Shown here: one piece after another, positions 45,727 through 54,700 of the stretch | Position numbering within the stretch: the first letter of the stretch is position 1 | Layout of the letters: each line of letters opens with the position of its first letter | Translations under genes and position numbers: made by a program | Notes under the pieces: model-generated | What the model was told of the DNA's origin: nothing | The model's input: only the letters and a program-made list of their open reading frames with translations | The model's database searches: none | Origin: Bacteroidales bacterium | GTDB lineage: Bacteria; Bacteroidota; Bacteroidia; Bacteroidales; P3 | Assembly (NCBI GenBank): GCA_017545365.1 | Contig: JAFWOP010000066.1 | Location: 1-64,000 of the forward strand | Length of the DNA stretch: 64,000 nucleotides | Reading direction: 5' to 3'

Positions 45727-47106
45727 ATTGTCATAAACACTAAATCATTATTAATCATCTTATTACTCGCCATAGGTTTTCAAACAATGGCTCAGACGGA
45801 CATCATGGCTCTTCAGGCCAATCTACTAGGGAAAGAGTCTATAATCCGCGAATGGCGCGACGACTTCTCGGTGGCCTTTGTCTTAGACCCTTCTGGCGAC
45901 GGCTATTTCGCCCTCATAAACCCTGGACTTACAACCATCAAGACTGCGAAAATCCCTTCCGGCGACTTGATAACCGACTTCCGCATCCACAACGACTCCG
46001 TCTTCTTCTGCGGAAGCCGCTCTATAGGTTCAGTTCCGTTCCCCTCTGGTATGCCACAAGGGTTTGTGGGCTGTTTCGATATTCAGCAATTGTTCAGCGA
46101 TGCCGACCCGCTCAACTATTACCTCTTCCCATACACTAACGACCCCGGAGACCACTATATCACCGTCCCTCAGCGTATGGACCTGTACCAAGTTGGCAGC
46201 ACCACTCACATAGCCCTGGTCAGCAAATGCGAGCTGCACCCAATGATGGGGGTCTACCACCGCACCACGCTGTGCGATGTCGCCTGCACTGTCAATGGCT
46301 GGTCATACTACTATTATTATAACAAGGACGGCATCGAGTACTATACCGACATCGTGACCAACCCAAACTATGTGGTGGCGGTGGCCAGGGACACTCTTTT
46401 CCAGAAGTGCCATATAGACGTGTTCCTCGCCAATGGGCAGTTCGTTTCAAATCCCCTCCTCCCAAACAACACCTTTGTACTCACCGACGAACCACCCATC
46501 GGCGACATACGCGTGGACTACATCGCGGAAGACAAATTTGTGCTGGCCTATCAGTATAAGAACAGCTCTCACGCTGGATCCACCATCAAGATATTCCACA
46601 TCGACCCCTATACCTCCACCATCCTTATAGATGGCTCCTACGTCACCCCGCACATCCCAGCTCCGCTGTATGGTGGCGGATGGGCGGCAGTACAACTGAT
46701 GTCTGACGTTGCGACCAACAGTCTCTTTTTCCTTCAGCATAGCCAGACCTCCTTCGCCACACCAAACGAAAGCCTCTTGTGCCGATACGACCTAGGCGCA
46801 TTGCCTTTAGGAGTTGAATCATTACTGTACACGTCCAAGCTCCAATGGCAACGGGCCGACCTCCTTTCGGGAACGCACATCAGACAAATAGGGCAGAACT
46901 CCTTGGGCGAACTCATCGTGATGGAACTTACCTACACTGGTGCCTATTCTGGCAACTGCATGACCCCTAACACACTACTCTACGATGACTCTTACCCAAC
47001 AACCTCCTTGGAGAAAAGAGATGTGAATAAGGTTAATCACCCACTCTCTCTTACACGCGAATATCCCATCCTGCAAGACCACCCGCTTGAAAATTTTTGC
47101 GAGTAG
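45727..47106 (+). CDS. Secreted protein of unknown function with an apparent non-AUG start
   Basis: The first ATG in frame (45787) lies inside a signal-peptide cleavage region. Upstream codons in the same frame encode a perfect signal peptide (NTKSLLIILLLAIGFQTMAQ), but no ATG, GTG or TTG precedes it. The candidates are ATT at 45727 and ATA at 45733. The promoter at 45670-45699 puts the transcript start just before these codons, supporting initiation there. I list the ATT start (459 residues). The mature protein is beta-rich with many aromatic residues (SYYYYYNKDGIEYY) and regularly spaced strands, possibly a propeller. It has no T9SS tail and no family I recognise. Confidence 0.65.
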   Translation: MVINTKSLLIILLLAIGFQTMAQTDIMALQANLLGKESIIREWRDDFSVAFVLDPSGDGYFALINPGLTTIKTAKIPSGDLITDFRIHNDSVFFCGSRSIGSVPFPSGMPQGFVGCFDIQQLFSDADPLNYYLFPYTNDPGDHYITVPQRMDLYQVGSTTHIALVSKCELHPMMGVYHRTTLCDVACTVNGWSYYYYYNKDGIEYYTDIVTNPNYVVAVARDTLFQKCHIDVFLANGQFVSNPLLPNNTFVLTDEPPIGDIRVDYIAEDKFVLAYQYKNSSHAGSTIKIFHIDPYTSTILIDGSYVTPHIPAPLYGGGWAAVQLMSDVATNSLFFLQHSQTSFATPNESLLCRYDLGALPLGVESLLYTSKLQWQRADLLSGTHIRQIGQNSLGELIVMELTYTGAYSGNCMTPNTLLYDDSYPTTSLEKRDVNKVNHPLSLTREYPILQDHPLENFCE

Positions 47107-47175
47107 TTTGCCTTCCCTCTACCTATCCCTCAAGCACAACAAACCTGTTAACCATTATCAATAATAACACTGAAT

Positions 47176-48582
47176 ATGAAAAAGATAATATTTGTAATAG
47201 CCTTTCTGTCGACTCTTAGCCTGAACGCCCAGCATGCCTGGCGGGTGGGCGACACCGTGCAGGGTCGGTACACTCGCGACACCGACTATTTCTACCAATG
47301 GTGGTGCGACTCGGTGGACAGTGACGCACCCCTTCTTCTTGATGTTATGTTTTTAGGAGCTGTTGACGGTTGGCGTGTAAGATACAACTACACCGACAGA
47401 CCTCTGCGGATAGCTGGACTAGCTGCCTGCTTTTATTTCCCTGATTGGATATTAGACTCGAATGGTTTCCCACCCGACTCCATCATGACTCTGCCAGAGT
47501 ACCTGTTGCTGTTTGACGCCACACCGGACTCTTTTGCACTTAAGGCCCAAGTACCCATTCAGCTCAGCATACCGCACCGATACATGTCATTCTACAACCA
47601 TTCTCCTACGGGTTGTTGTGAAAGGTATTTTGACCGCCCGGGTACTCATCATCTGTATGAGTATTATTTCGACAAACCTATTACTGTGGAGGACTCGTTC
47701 TATGTTGGGGGGACAAACCACAATGGTACTGCTACCCAATGGGTAGACCATGGTGACACTTCGTATGCAATAAGCATACACACAAATGGCCCCCTATATT
47801 ACGGCTCAATCGAGATGAACAGCTATAAAGGGCCGGTAGATTATTATCTTGGAATGGGCTATCCATGCGACACCAACACCTGTCCATACCTCCCCGACCA
47901 ACTTTATAGGGTATGGCAAGCCTATAATGCACAAGTGGGAGCTGGCGACACCGTCTATAGACTCCAGAACGACTTTCTGGTCGTACTCCCCATCATCGAC
48001 CCCGACCCCTCCTCCCTCACCTGCCACGAAATTGCTTCCCCATACGTCTCCATCATCTCCCCAGGAAACGTCCACATTACTTGGAACAGTTATGACTACC
48101 AGATTGCCTGGGAGGTCAGCTACTGCCCCGAAGGGGTCAGCCCCGATGCCGGCACTATCATCTACTGCACCTCCCCCTCATGCGACATCACCGTCCCCGA
48201 CCTCACCACCAGTTGGAAGGTATATGTGAGAGGCGTATGCTCTTATTGCAACGGCCTCCACACCGTGTACAGCGACTGGGATCAGGGGACCTACATCTAC
48301 CGCTACCAGCCTCAAGATCCAGAGGGCATCGGCGACATGCAGAACCCCGACGACAACAGCCTCACCCTACGCCCCAACCCGGCGAAGGACCATGTGCAGC
48401 TACTTTCGACCTACGACCTTTCCAAAGTCGAAATAGCCGACGGCCTCGGCCGAATCATCCTCTCGCTGCCCGCTGAAGGCCATTCCACCATCATCGACAT
48501 CAGTCCCTTGACAAAAGGCAGCTACGTAGTGATGGCCCACACCTCTTTGGGCATCTCCACCCAACGGCTGTTGGTGGAATAG
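47176..48582 (+). CDS. T9SS-secreted protein with Fn3 domain
   Basis: The 468-residue precursor has a short signal peptide (cleavage near LNA-Q, residue 18). The N-terminal two thirds form a domain of unknown type with the segment YTDRPLRIAGLAACFYFPDW. A fibronectin-III-like domain (about 290-375, NVHITWNSYDYQIAWEVSY) and a type-A T9SS sorting domain (TLRPNPAKD, LPAEGHSTIIDISPLTKGSY, ending TQRLLVE) follow. The final block is similar to the tail of the pseudogene at 13074-13620, so the two are likely paralogues. It follows the unknown secreted gene after 69 bases. Confidence 0.85.
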   Translation: MKKIIFVIAFLSTLSLNAQHAWRVGDTVQGRYTRDTDYFYQWWCDSVDSDAPLLLDVMFLGAVDGWRVRYNYTDRPLRIAGLAACFYFPDWILDSNGFPPDSIMTLPEYLLLFDATPDSFALKAQVPIQLSIPHRYMSFYNHSPTGCCERYFDRPGTHHLYEYYFDKPITVEDSFYVGGTNHNGTATQWVDHGDTSYAISIHTNGPLYYGSIEMNSYKGPVDYYLGMGYPCDTNTCPYLPDQLYRVWQAYNAQVGAGDTVYRLQNDFLVVLPIIDPDPSSLTCHEIASPYVSIISPGNVHITWNSYDYQIAWEVSYCPEGVSPDAGTIIYCTSPSCDITVPDLTTSWKVYVRGVCSYCNGLHTVYSDWDQGTYIYRYQPQDPEGIGDMQNPDDNSLTLRPNPAKDHVQLLSTYDLSKVEIADGLGRIILSLPAEGHSTIIDISPLTKGSYVVMAHTSLGISTQRLLVE

Positions 48583-48592
48583 AAAGTGGCAC

Positions 48593-48759
48593 TTATGCAA
48601 TATATGACTGACTTTTCAGCAGCCTTGAAGAGGCTGATTCTCAACAGCCCCATACCTGTAACGCAGTGTGGGGCAGGTGAAATGCCCACTTCTCAGCGTC
48701 TCGGAGACACGCGCACTCAACCCAATATGGAAAAATCAGTCATATTTTACACTAGAGCG
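48593..48759. repeat. Short inverted-repeat intergenic element, copy 2
   Basis: It has the same ends as the element at 20219-20346 (ATGCAA, AT, TGACTGA, TTTTCA at the left; AAAAATCAGTCAT, TTACA, TAGAGCG at the right) and a shared core GTCTCGGAGACACGCG. It is about 40 bases longer, with an added CAACAGCCCCATACC...TGGGGCAGG hairpin. It lies between two convergently unrelated genes and has no coding capacity. Confidence 0.7.
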
Positions 48760-48790
48760 AAGTTTTTTTCAATAATTGGCAAAAAATGTG

Positions 48791-48798
48791 TATCTTTG
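48791..48798 (+). promoter_or_regulatory. Promoter -7 element of the Ser-rich repeat protein gene
   Basis: TATCTTTG followed by CA, preceded by AAAAAATGTG, giving a leader of about 50 bases to the ATG at 48857. Confidence 0.78.
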
Positions 48799-48856
48799 CA
48801 AAATTAAATAGCACAATGTGATACTAAATAACAAAGAACCGATAACACATACAGCC

Positions 48857-50212
48857 ATGAAAAAGATTGTTTTAACGCTGGCACTGATGATTGCGACACT
48901 GACTGTCGCTGCCGAAAACATCCTCTACTTCACGTACAACCAAGCCGCCCGCACCGTGGCCTGCCTGAACAACCAGGACGAGCTGATGATTTACTGCGGC
49001 TATGAAGACGAGTTGCCCACCTACGTGCTTATCAACGAGGTCTGGGCCGAACAAATCAGTTCGTCATTCTACGAAATATGGCTCTATGGCTACGACGCCT
49101 ACACAGGCGAAGAGGTCTACATGCCTATCGACCTAGAGTGCATATACCTGATGCAAAACCGCAACATCTATAGTGCTGCACAATACCTACGCTTCAAATA
49201 CACCCATCGCCGCCCCACATTCGCATGGGCCATGCCTCCCTACAACCCCTTCGTGCGCGCCCCGCGGCCTGTGGTCTACTACTACACCTATCACTACGAC
49301 ATCCATCGTCCGGGCTGGCACTACCGCAACTACCCGCACATGCACTACCACCCCTACTACCGCCGTCTCCCGAACTATCCCGCTCCTATGCCGCCCAAAC
49401 CCTACACCCCAGGCGTGAACCGTCCTGGCTACACCGAGAATCCTAATGGAGGCTTCTCCTATACCAACGAGCCGCTGGTGGGTCACATCACCACCACACG
49501 CTCCCAGACCCGTGTACAGAACGATCCGACTCAGCGCAGCGGCAACCGCATCACCAGCAACCGTGGCGAGAACACCATCACTACCACCGACCGCGTCTCT
49601 GGCAGCCGTAGCACCAGTGCTGCTCCCAGCCGCACCGGAGAAGTGAGTGCCGGCAGCTCCCGCGGCACCGGCACCTCCAGCCGCAGCGGAGTCTCCTCCG
49701 ACAACAACTCCTCTCGCAATGCTGGCACCTCCAGCCGCAGCGGGGTCTCCTCCGACAACAACTCCTCTCGCAATGCTGGCACCTCCAGCCGCAGCGGGGT
49801 CTCTTCCGACAACAACTCCTCTCGCAGCGCTGGCACCTCCAGCCGCAGCGGGGTCACTTCCGACAACAAATCCTCTCGCAGCGCTGGCACCTCTAGCCGC
49901 AGCGGGGTCACTTCCGACAACAATTCCTCTCGCAGCGCAGGCACCTCCAGCCGCAGCGGGGTCTCCTCTGACAACAACGCCTCTCGCAGCGCAGGTACCT
50001 CCAGCCGCAGCGGGGTCTCCTCTGACAACAACGCCTCTCGCAGCGCAGGTACCTCCAGCCGCAGCAGCTCTAACACCAACAAAACCTCTACCCGCACTTC
50101 CAGCACCTCCTCCAACCGCAGCGGTGCAAGTACTGAAAGAGGCTCCAACAACAGCCGCGGCAACAGCAGCTCCAGCTCACGCGGCGGCAACACCGGCAGA
50201 GGCTCAAACTAG
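48857..50212 (+). CDS. Secreted protein with Tyr/Pro/His-rich middle and Ser-rich tandem-repeat tail
   Basis: The start is the ATG at 48857 (MKKIVLTLALMIATLTVAAE), a signal peptide. An upstream GTG in frame would disrupt it. Of 451 residues, the first 110 form a compact domain (ILYFTYNQAARTVACL, DLECIYLM). Residues about 115-185 are rich in Tyr, His, Arg and Pro. From about 190 the chain is disordered and rich in Ser, Thr, Asn, Arg and Gly. It contains seven copies of an 18-residue repeat AGTSSRSGVSSDNNSSR(N/S) plus a partial eighth. The tail should be extended, basic and easily modified. There is no T9SS sorting domain or lipobox. Function unknown. Confidence 0.75.
   Translation: MKKIVLTLALMIATLTVAAENILYFTYNQAARTVACLNNQDELMIYCGYEDELPTYVLINEVWAEQISSSFYEIWLYGYDAYTGEEVYMPIDLECIYLMQNRNIYSAAQYLRFKYTHRRPTFAWAMPPYNPFVRAPRPVVYYYTYHYDIHRPGWHYRNYPHMHYHPYYRRLPNYPAPMPPKPYTPGVNRPGYTENPNGGFSYTNEPLVGHITTTRSQTRVQNDPTQRSGNRITSNRGENTITTTDRVSGSRSTSAAPSRTGEVSAGSSRGTGTSSRSGVSSDNNSSRNAGTSSRSGVSSDNNSSRNAGTSSRSGVSSDNNSSRSAGTSSRSGVTSDNKSSRSAGTSSRSGVTSDNNSSRSAGTSSRSGVSSDNNASRSAGTSSRSGVSSDNNASRSAGTSSRSSSNTNKTSTRTSSTSSNRSGASTERGSNNSRGNSSSSSRGGNTGRGSN
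49670..50080 (+). repeat. 54-nt tandem repeat (minisatellite) in the Ser-rich gene
   Basis: Units begin at 49670, 49724, 49778, 49832, 49886, 49940 and 49994 with a partial unit at 50048, each 54 bases. They differ by few substitutions. Copy number could change by slippage without breaking the frame. Confidence 0.9.
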
Positions 50213-50228
50213 TATAACCGATAATTAG

Positions 50229-50288
50229 AAGTTGAGAGTTGAATATCATCCCGCGCAACTGATGTTCCAACTCTCAACTTTTCCCTTT
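50229..50288 (+). terminator. Hairpin terminator after the Ser-rich gene
   Basis: A 13-bp perfect stem (AAGTTGAGAGTTG with CAACTCTCAACTT at 50268-50280) with a 26-base loop is followed by TTCCCTTTT. It shares the TTGAGA/TCTCAA words of other spacers. Confidence 0.6.
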
Positions 50289-50305
50289 TAACAAACGTTC
50301 CTCCT

Positions 50306-51172
50306 ATGTCCATCAAAGAAAGCGAACTGGTACTGGCCCCCGATGGGAGCCTGTATCATATACACCTCACCGGCGACACCCTGGCCGACAACGTGCTGTT
50401 GGTCGGAGACCCTGACCGTGTGAACATGTTTAAAGAGATATTCGAAAGTGTCGAACACGAGTCCTGCAACCGCGAGCTCCACGCCCTCACCGGACGCTAT
50501 CATGGCACCCGTTTCACCGCCCTCTCCACCGGCATGGGGTGCGACAACATCGACATCGTGGCCACCGAATTGGATGCTGCCGCCAACTTCGACCTCGCCG
50601 CCCGCACACCCTTGCCCACCCACCGCTCGTTGAACATGGTACGTATCGGCACCTGCGGCTCACTCCGTGGCGATGTGGACTGCGGCAACCTCGTGGCTTC
50701 GCAATACGCCATCGGGCTCGACGGCCTGATGAACTACTACCAGCACGGCCCCGAAGGCTTCATGCCCGACATGGAGGAGGCCTTTGCGCAGCACATGCAG
50801 CTCGACAGCCGCCTGGCTGCCCCCTACTGCGTCTGCTGTAGCGAACGGCTGCTGGCCAAGGTGGCCGACGGCATGTTCCATGGCATCACCGCCACCGCCC
50901 CCGGATTCTATGGACCCCAAGGCCGCAACATCCGCCTGGTCCCCAGCATCGACCATCTGAACGAGAAGCTGGCAGCCTTCAGTTGGAACGGCATCCCCGT
51001 CACCAACCTCGAGATGGAGACCTCAGCCATCTATGGCTTCGCCAACGCTCTGGGCCACCAGCCACTGACCGTCTGCCTCATCGTCGCCAACCGCGCCCTA
51101 GGCACCTTTCTCAACGACTACCACACACCCATGCGCCAAGCCATCGGCACCATTATCGAACGTCTTGCTTAA
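50306..51172 (+). CDS. Nucleoside phosphorylase (uridine phosphorylase-like)
   Basis: The 288-residue enzyme belongs to the PNP/UDP phosphorylase family: phosphate-binding GDPDRV (about 34-39), STGMGCDN (about 73-80), RIGTCGSL (about 111-118), and the ribose-site NLEMETSAIYG (about 233-243). It splits a nucleoside with phosphate into base and ribose-1-phosphate. The overall layout fits the uridine phosphorylase group in Bacteroidales, though the base specificity is not certain. It is probably a cytosolic salvage enzyme and stands alone between a hairpin and a REP-like element. Confidence 0.88.
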   Translation: MSIKESELVLAPDGSLYHIHLTGDTLADNVLLVGDPDRVNMFKEIFESVEHESCNRELHALTGRYHGTRFTALSTGMGCDNIDIVATELDAAANFDLAARTPLPTHRSLNMVRIGTCGSLRGDVDCGNLVASQYAIGLDGLMNYYQHGPEGFMPDMEEAFAQHMQLDSRLAAPYCVCCSERLLAKVADGMFHGITATAPGFYGPQGRNIRLVPSIDHLNEKLAAFSWNGIPVTNLEMETSAIYGFANALGHQPLTVCLIVANRALGTFLNDYHTPMRQAIGTIIERLA

Positions 51173-51188
51173 GGAGAATTCTATGAAT

Positions 51189-51272
51189 CACCCCATCGGG
51201 GTGAGATATGAATAACACCGTACGCAGTGCGGTGATTATCTGAGGTAAACAGATGCGTCCCGATAGGGACGC
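51189..51272. repeat. Triple-hairpin REP-like intergenic element
   Basis: Three compact palindromes follow one another: CACCCCATCGGGGTG (51189-51203), CACCGTACGCAGTGCGGTG (51216-51234) and GCGTCCCGATAGGGACGC (51255-51272), separated by A/T-rich linkers. No gene is present. A degenerate relative of the first hairpin (CACCTCTTCGGGGTG then TGATAGGAAT) occurs at 56748-56772. Confidence 0.7.
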
Positions 51273-51316
51273 GACACGAAAACAAATAAAAAGAACCCAC
51301 TTTAAGTTTCATCCCC

Positions 51317-51778
51317 ATGCGACACACACCTTTTTTCGTAATCAGCCTCTTCCTGCTTCTCCCCTTCCTAGGAGGGGCACAAACACAGCCCGACTATATC
51401 CCCGAGCAGCTGGGGCGCGACTCGCACCATATCATCCAGTCCCTCGGCGCCTTTGTCGGCAACGAACGGGCTGAGAGCCAAGCCTTCGACATCACCTATA
51501 TGCCGGCAGGTAATGGCGTGGACGGCATCATGATTATCAACACCGCCGACTACCGCTGCACCTTCAAACTCGACCAGCAATACGACATGTGCTACGAGCT
51601 GGCCATCGACATCCGCTCCCAAGAATTCCTCACCCAGTTCTACAACCTCTTCGCAGTCTACCGCACCGAGAACATGGACGACTACCGCATCATGAGCTTT
51701 GGCAACGAGAAACTGCGTGTCAGCGAAACACCCTCCACCACCTCCAAATACCGCAGCTTCAAGTTCACCATCGAGTAG
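51317..51778 (+). CDS. Small secreted protein of unknown function
   Basis: The 153-residue precursor has a signal peptide (cleavage near GGA-Q, residue 21). The mature part is a single small domain with the segment FDITYMPAGNGVDGIMIINT and a Tyr/Phe-rich C-terminal half. No family is recognised. The large helicase gene starts 14 bases after its stop, so the two are likely co-transcribed, although a secreted protein and a DNA helicase have no obvious common task. Confidence 0.6.
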   Translation: MRHTPFFVISLFLLLPFLGGAQTQPDYIPEQLGRDSHHIIQSLGAFVGNERAESQAFDITYMPAGNGVDGIMIINTADYRCTFKLDQQYDMCYELAIDIRSQEFLTQFYNLFAVYRTENMDDYRIMSFGNEKLRVSETPSTTSKYRSFKFTIE

Positions 51779-51792
51779 ACCCTGTGCCGTTC

Positions 51793-54700
51793 ATGCGCCA
51801 CCAATTAGCCTTTGTCGATACCGAGGTCAACCCTCAGAGTCATGACATCGCAGATTTCGGTGCCGCGCGAATGGATGGTGCGCAACTGCACACCTCTTCC
51901 CTCCATGAATTCGAGAGCTTTCTGTCGGGATGCACAGCCCTCTGCGGGCATAACATCATCCGGCACGACATCAAACACCTCTCACTACAAAGCCATGCCA
52001 CCCCCGGCTTCTGGAGCCGTTTCCTCCTCATCGACACCCTCCCGCTCTCGCCCCTGCTGTTTCCTAAGAAACCCTACCACAAGCTGGTCAAAGACGACAA
52101 ACTACAGACCGACGAGCTCAACAACCCGCTCAACGACGCACTCAAGGCCAGCGACCTCTTCTGTGACGAAGTGGCGGCATGGAAGCAGCTCTCCCCCTCC
52201 CGCCAGGCCATCTATTACCACCTCCTCCGCGACACCGAGGAGTTCTCCGGCTTCTTCCATTACCTCGACCTCCAACTCCCTCCCTGCGACCTCCCCGCGT
52301 TAATCCTGCAGGAATACCAGGGAAAACTATGCAGCCATGCCAACCTCCCGGCTGTTATCAAGTGCTACCCCGTAGAACTGGCCTATGCTCTGGCCGTAAT
52401 CGGGGCCGACGACATCATGTCCATGACCCCCGCATGGGTGATGCGCAACTACCCCAAGGTGGCCAACGTGATGAACCACCTGCGAAACACCCCTTGCGGC
52501 AACTGCGAATACTGCCACTCCCGTCTCGATGCCCACCAGGGGCTGAAAGACTTCTTCGGCTTCGACCACTTCCGCACCTTCGACGGCATCCCCATGCAGC
52601 AGCAGGCCGTCGAGGCCGCCATACGGGGCGAATCGCTGCTCACCATCTTCCCCACCGGCGGAGGTAAATCCCTCACCTTCCAGCTGCCCGCCCTCATGGC
52701 TGGCCGCAACACCCACGGCCTCACCGTCGTCATCTCGCCCCTCCTCTCGTTGATGAAAGACCAGGTGGACAACCTGATGGAACGCGGCATCAGCGACGCC
52801 GTAGCCATCAACGGACTGCTCGACCCCATCGAGCGCGCCGAAGCCATCAACCAGATAGCCACCGGTGCTGCCAACTTGCTCTACATAGCCCCCGAAATGC
52901 TGCGTTCCGCCACCATCCAACGACTCCTTATGGGGCGCAATATCGTGCGCTTCGTCATCGACGAGGCTCACTGCTTCTCGGCCTGGGGTCACGACTTCCG
53001 CGTAGACTACCTCTACATAGGCGACTTCCTCAAACAGCTGCAAGAGAAAAAGTCGCAGCGGCAGCCCATCGCCGTCTCCTGCTTCACCGCCACCGCCAAG
53101 CAAAAGGTCATCAGCGACATATCCGACTACTTCCAACAAAAGCTGGGACTGCACCTGAAAATCTTCGCCGCCTCATCAGAACGCAAGAACCTGCGCTACT
53201 CCGTCATCCATGCCGACACCGACTACGACAAATACAACCTGATGCGCAACATCATCGTGGCCCACCCCTGCCCCACCATCATCTATGTCTCGCGCACCAA
53301 GAGAACCTACAAACTGAGCCAACGCCTCATAGCCGACGGCATAACAGCCCTGCCCTTCAATGGCAAGATGGCCTCCGAAGATAAAGTGCGCAACCAGAAT
53401 GCCTTTATGAGCGGACAGGTGCAGGTGATTGTCGCCACCTCGGCCTTCGGCATGGGCGTGGACAAGAAAGACGTGGGACTGGTGATACACTACGACATCA
53501 GCGACTCGCTGGAGAACTATGTGCAGGAAGCCGGACGTGCCGGACGCGACCCCGAAACCGAGGCCGAATGCTACGTCCTGTTCAGCGACAACGACCTCGA
53601 CAAACACTTCATCCTCCTCAACCAGACCAAGCTGAGCATAAGCGAAATACAACAGGTGTGGAGAGTCATCAAAGACTTGACCCTGAAACACACGCAAATC
53701 AGCTGCTCCCCTCTCGAAATAGCGCGTCTGGCGGGGTGGGGCGAGGAGACAAACGAGGTCGACACCCGTGTCAAGGCCGCCATCGCCGCCCTCGAAGAGG
53801 CCGGGTTCATCCGTCGCGGCAACAACGTCCCCCACATCTTCGCCACTGGCATCAAGGTGAACAATATGGACGAAGCACGCCTACGCCTCACCCAGTCCCC
53901 CTTCTTCGACCAAAACAACATCGAAGAGGCCGCCCGTATCATTCGCTCGCTTATCAGCTGCCGCGCCACCTCCGGGAACCTCGACGGCGAGGCCGAAAGC
54001 CGCATCGACTATCTGGCCGACATACTGGGCATGAGCAAGGAAACCGTCATCCGCAACGTCAACCTCATGCGCCAGGAAGGATTGCTGGCCGACTCGCGCG
54101 ACATGCAGGCCTGGATTGTCAAAAGCACCACGGCACGAGAGCTGGAACAGACCCTGCGGCTCGAACGCTTCCTCCTGTCACAGCTCGCCCCCGATATCTC
54201 AATCTTCAACTACAAGGAACTGAACGAGGCCGCCCTCGCTTCCGGCCTGACCAACAGCACAGTCCGCCGCATCAAGACCCTCTTCTACTTCCATGCCCTC
54301 AAAGGATATTTCCGCAAGGAAGAGCACGCGGCCTCCGACAACGTGAAAATCCAACTCCAGACCGACCTACCCAACCTGACGGCCCGTCTGGAACTGCGCG
54401 CCGACATCTGCCGCTTCATTGTAAGGGAACTTACCGCCACCATCCAGCTCGCCAAGAAAGAGGCTGCTGACACAAAACTCCCAGCGCAGAACAGCACCTT
54501 GGTCAACTTCTCCATCGTCGGCTTGCTGCAGAAGTACTTGCAGAACAGCCAAACGCTACAGTTCGACCAGCGGCAAAGCCCCACACTGACCGACTTCGAA
54601 GAGGCCCTGCTCTACCTCTCCAAAACCTCGCTGCTGAAAATCGAAGGGGGCTTCCTGGTCATCTACAACACCCTCCAACTCAACCGCACAGTCGAACGCC

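Noticed and set aside
49670..50080. Possible CRISPR array
   Set aside because: The 54-base units are contiguous and coding, with no spacers of unrelated sequence and no cas genes nearby.
49531..50193. Minus-strand frame of Leu/Glu/Arg-rich repeats opposite the Ser-rich gene
   Set aside because: It is the antisense image of the 54-nt repeat and has no independent start signals.
51189..51272. Rho-independent terminators for the nucleoside phosphorylase gene
   Set aside because: The hairpins lack T-runs and form an ordered set of three, which fits a repeat element better.
51589..51792. N-terminal extension of the helicase fusion into the preceding secreted-protein gene
   Set aside because: It overlaps that gene in another frame. 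The exonuclease motif VDTE sits just after the ATG at 51793.
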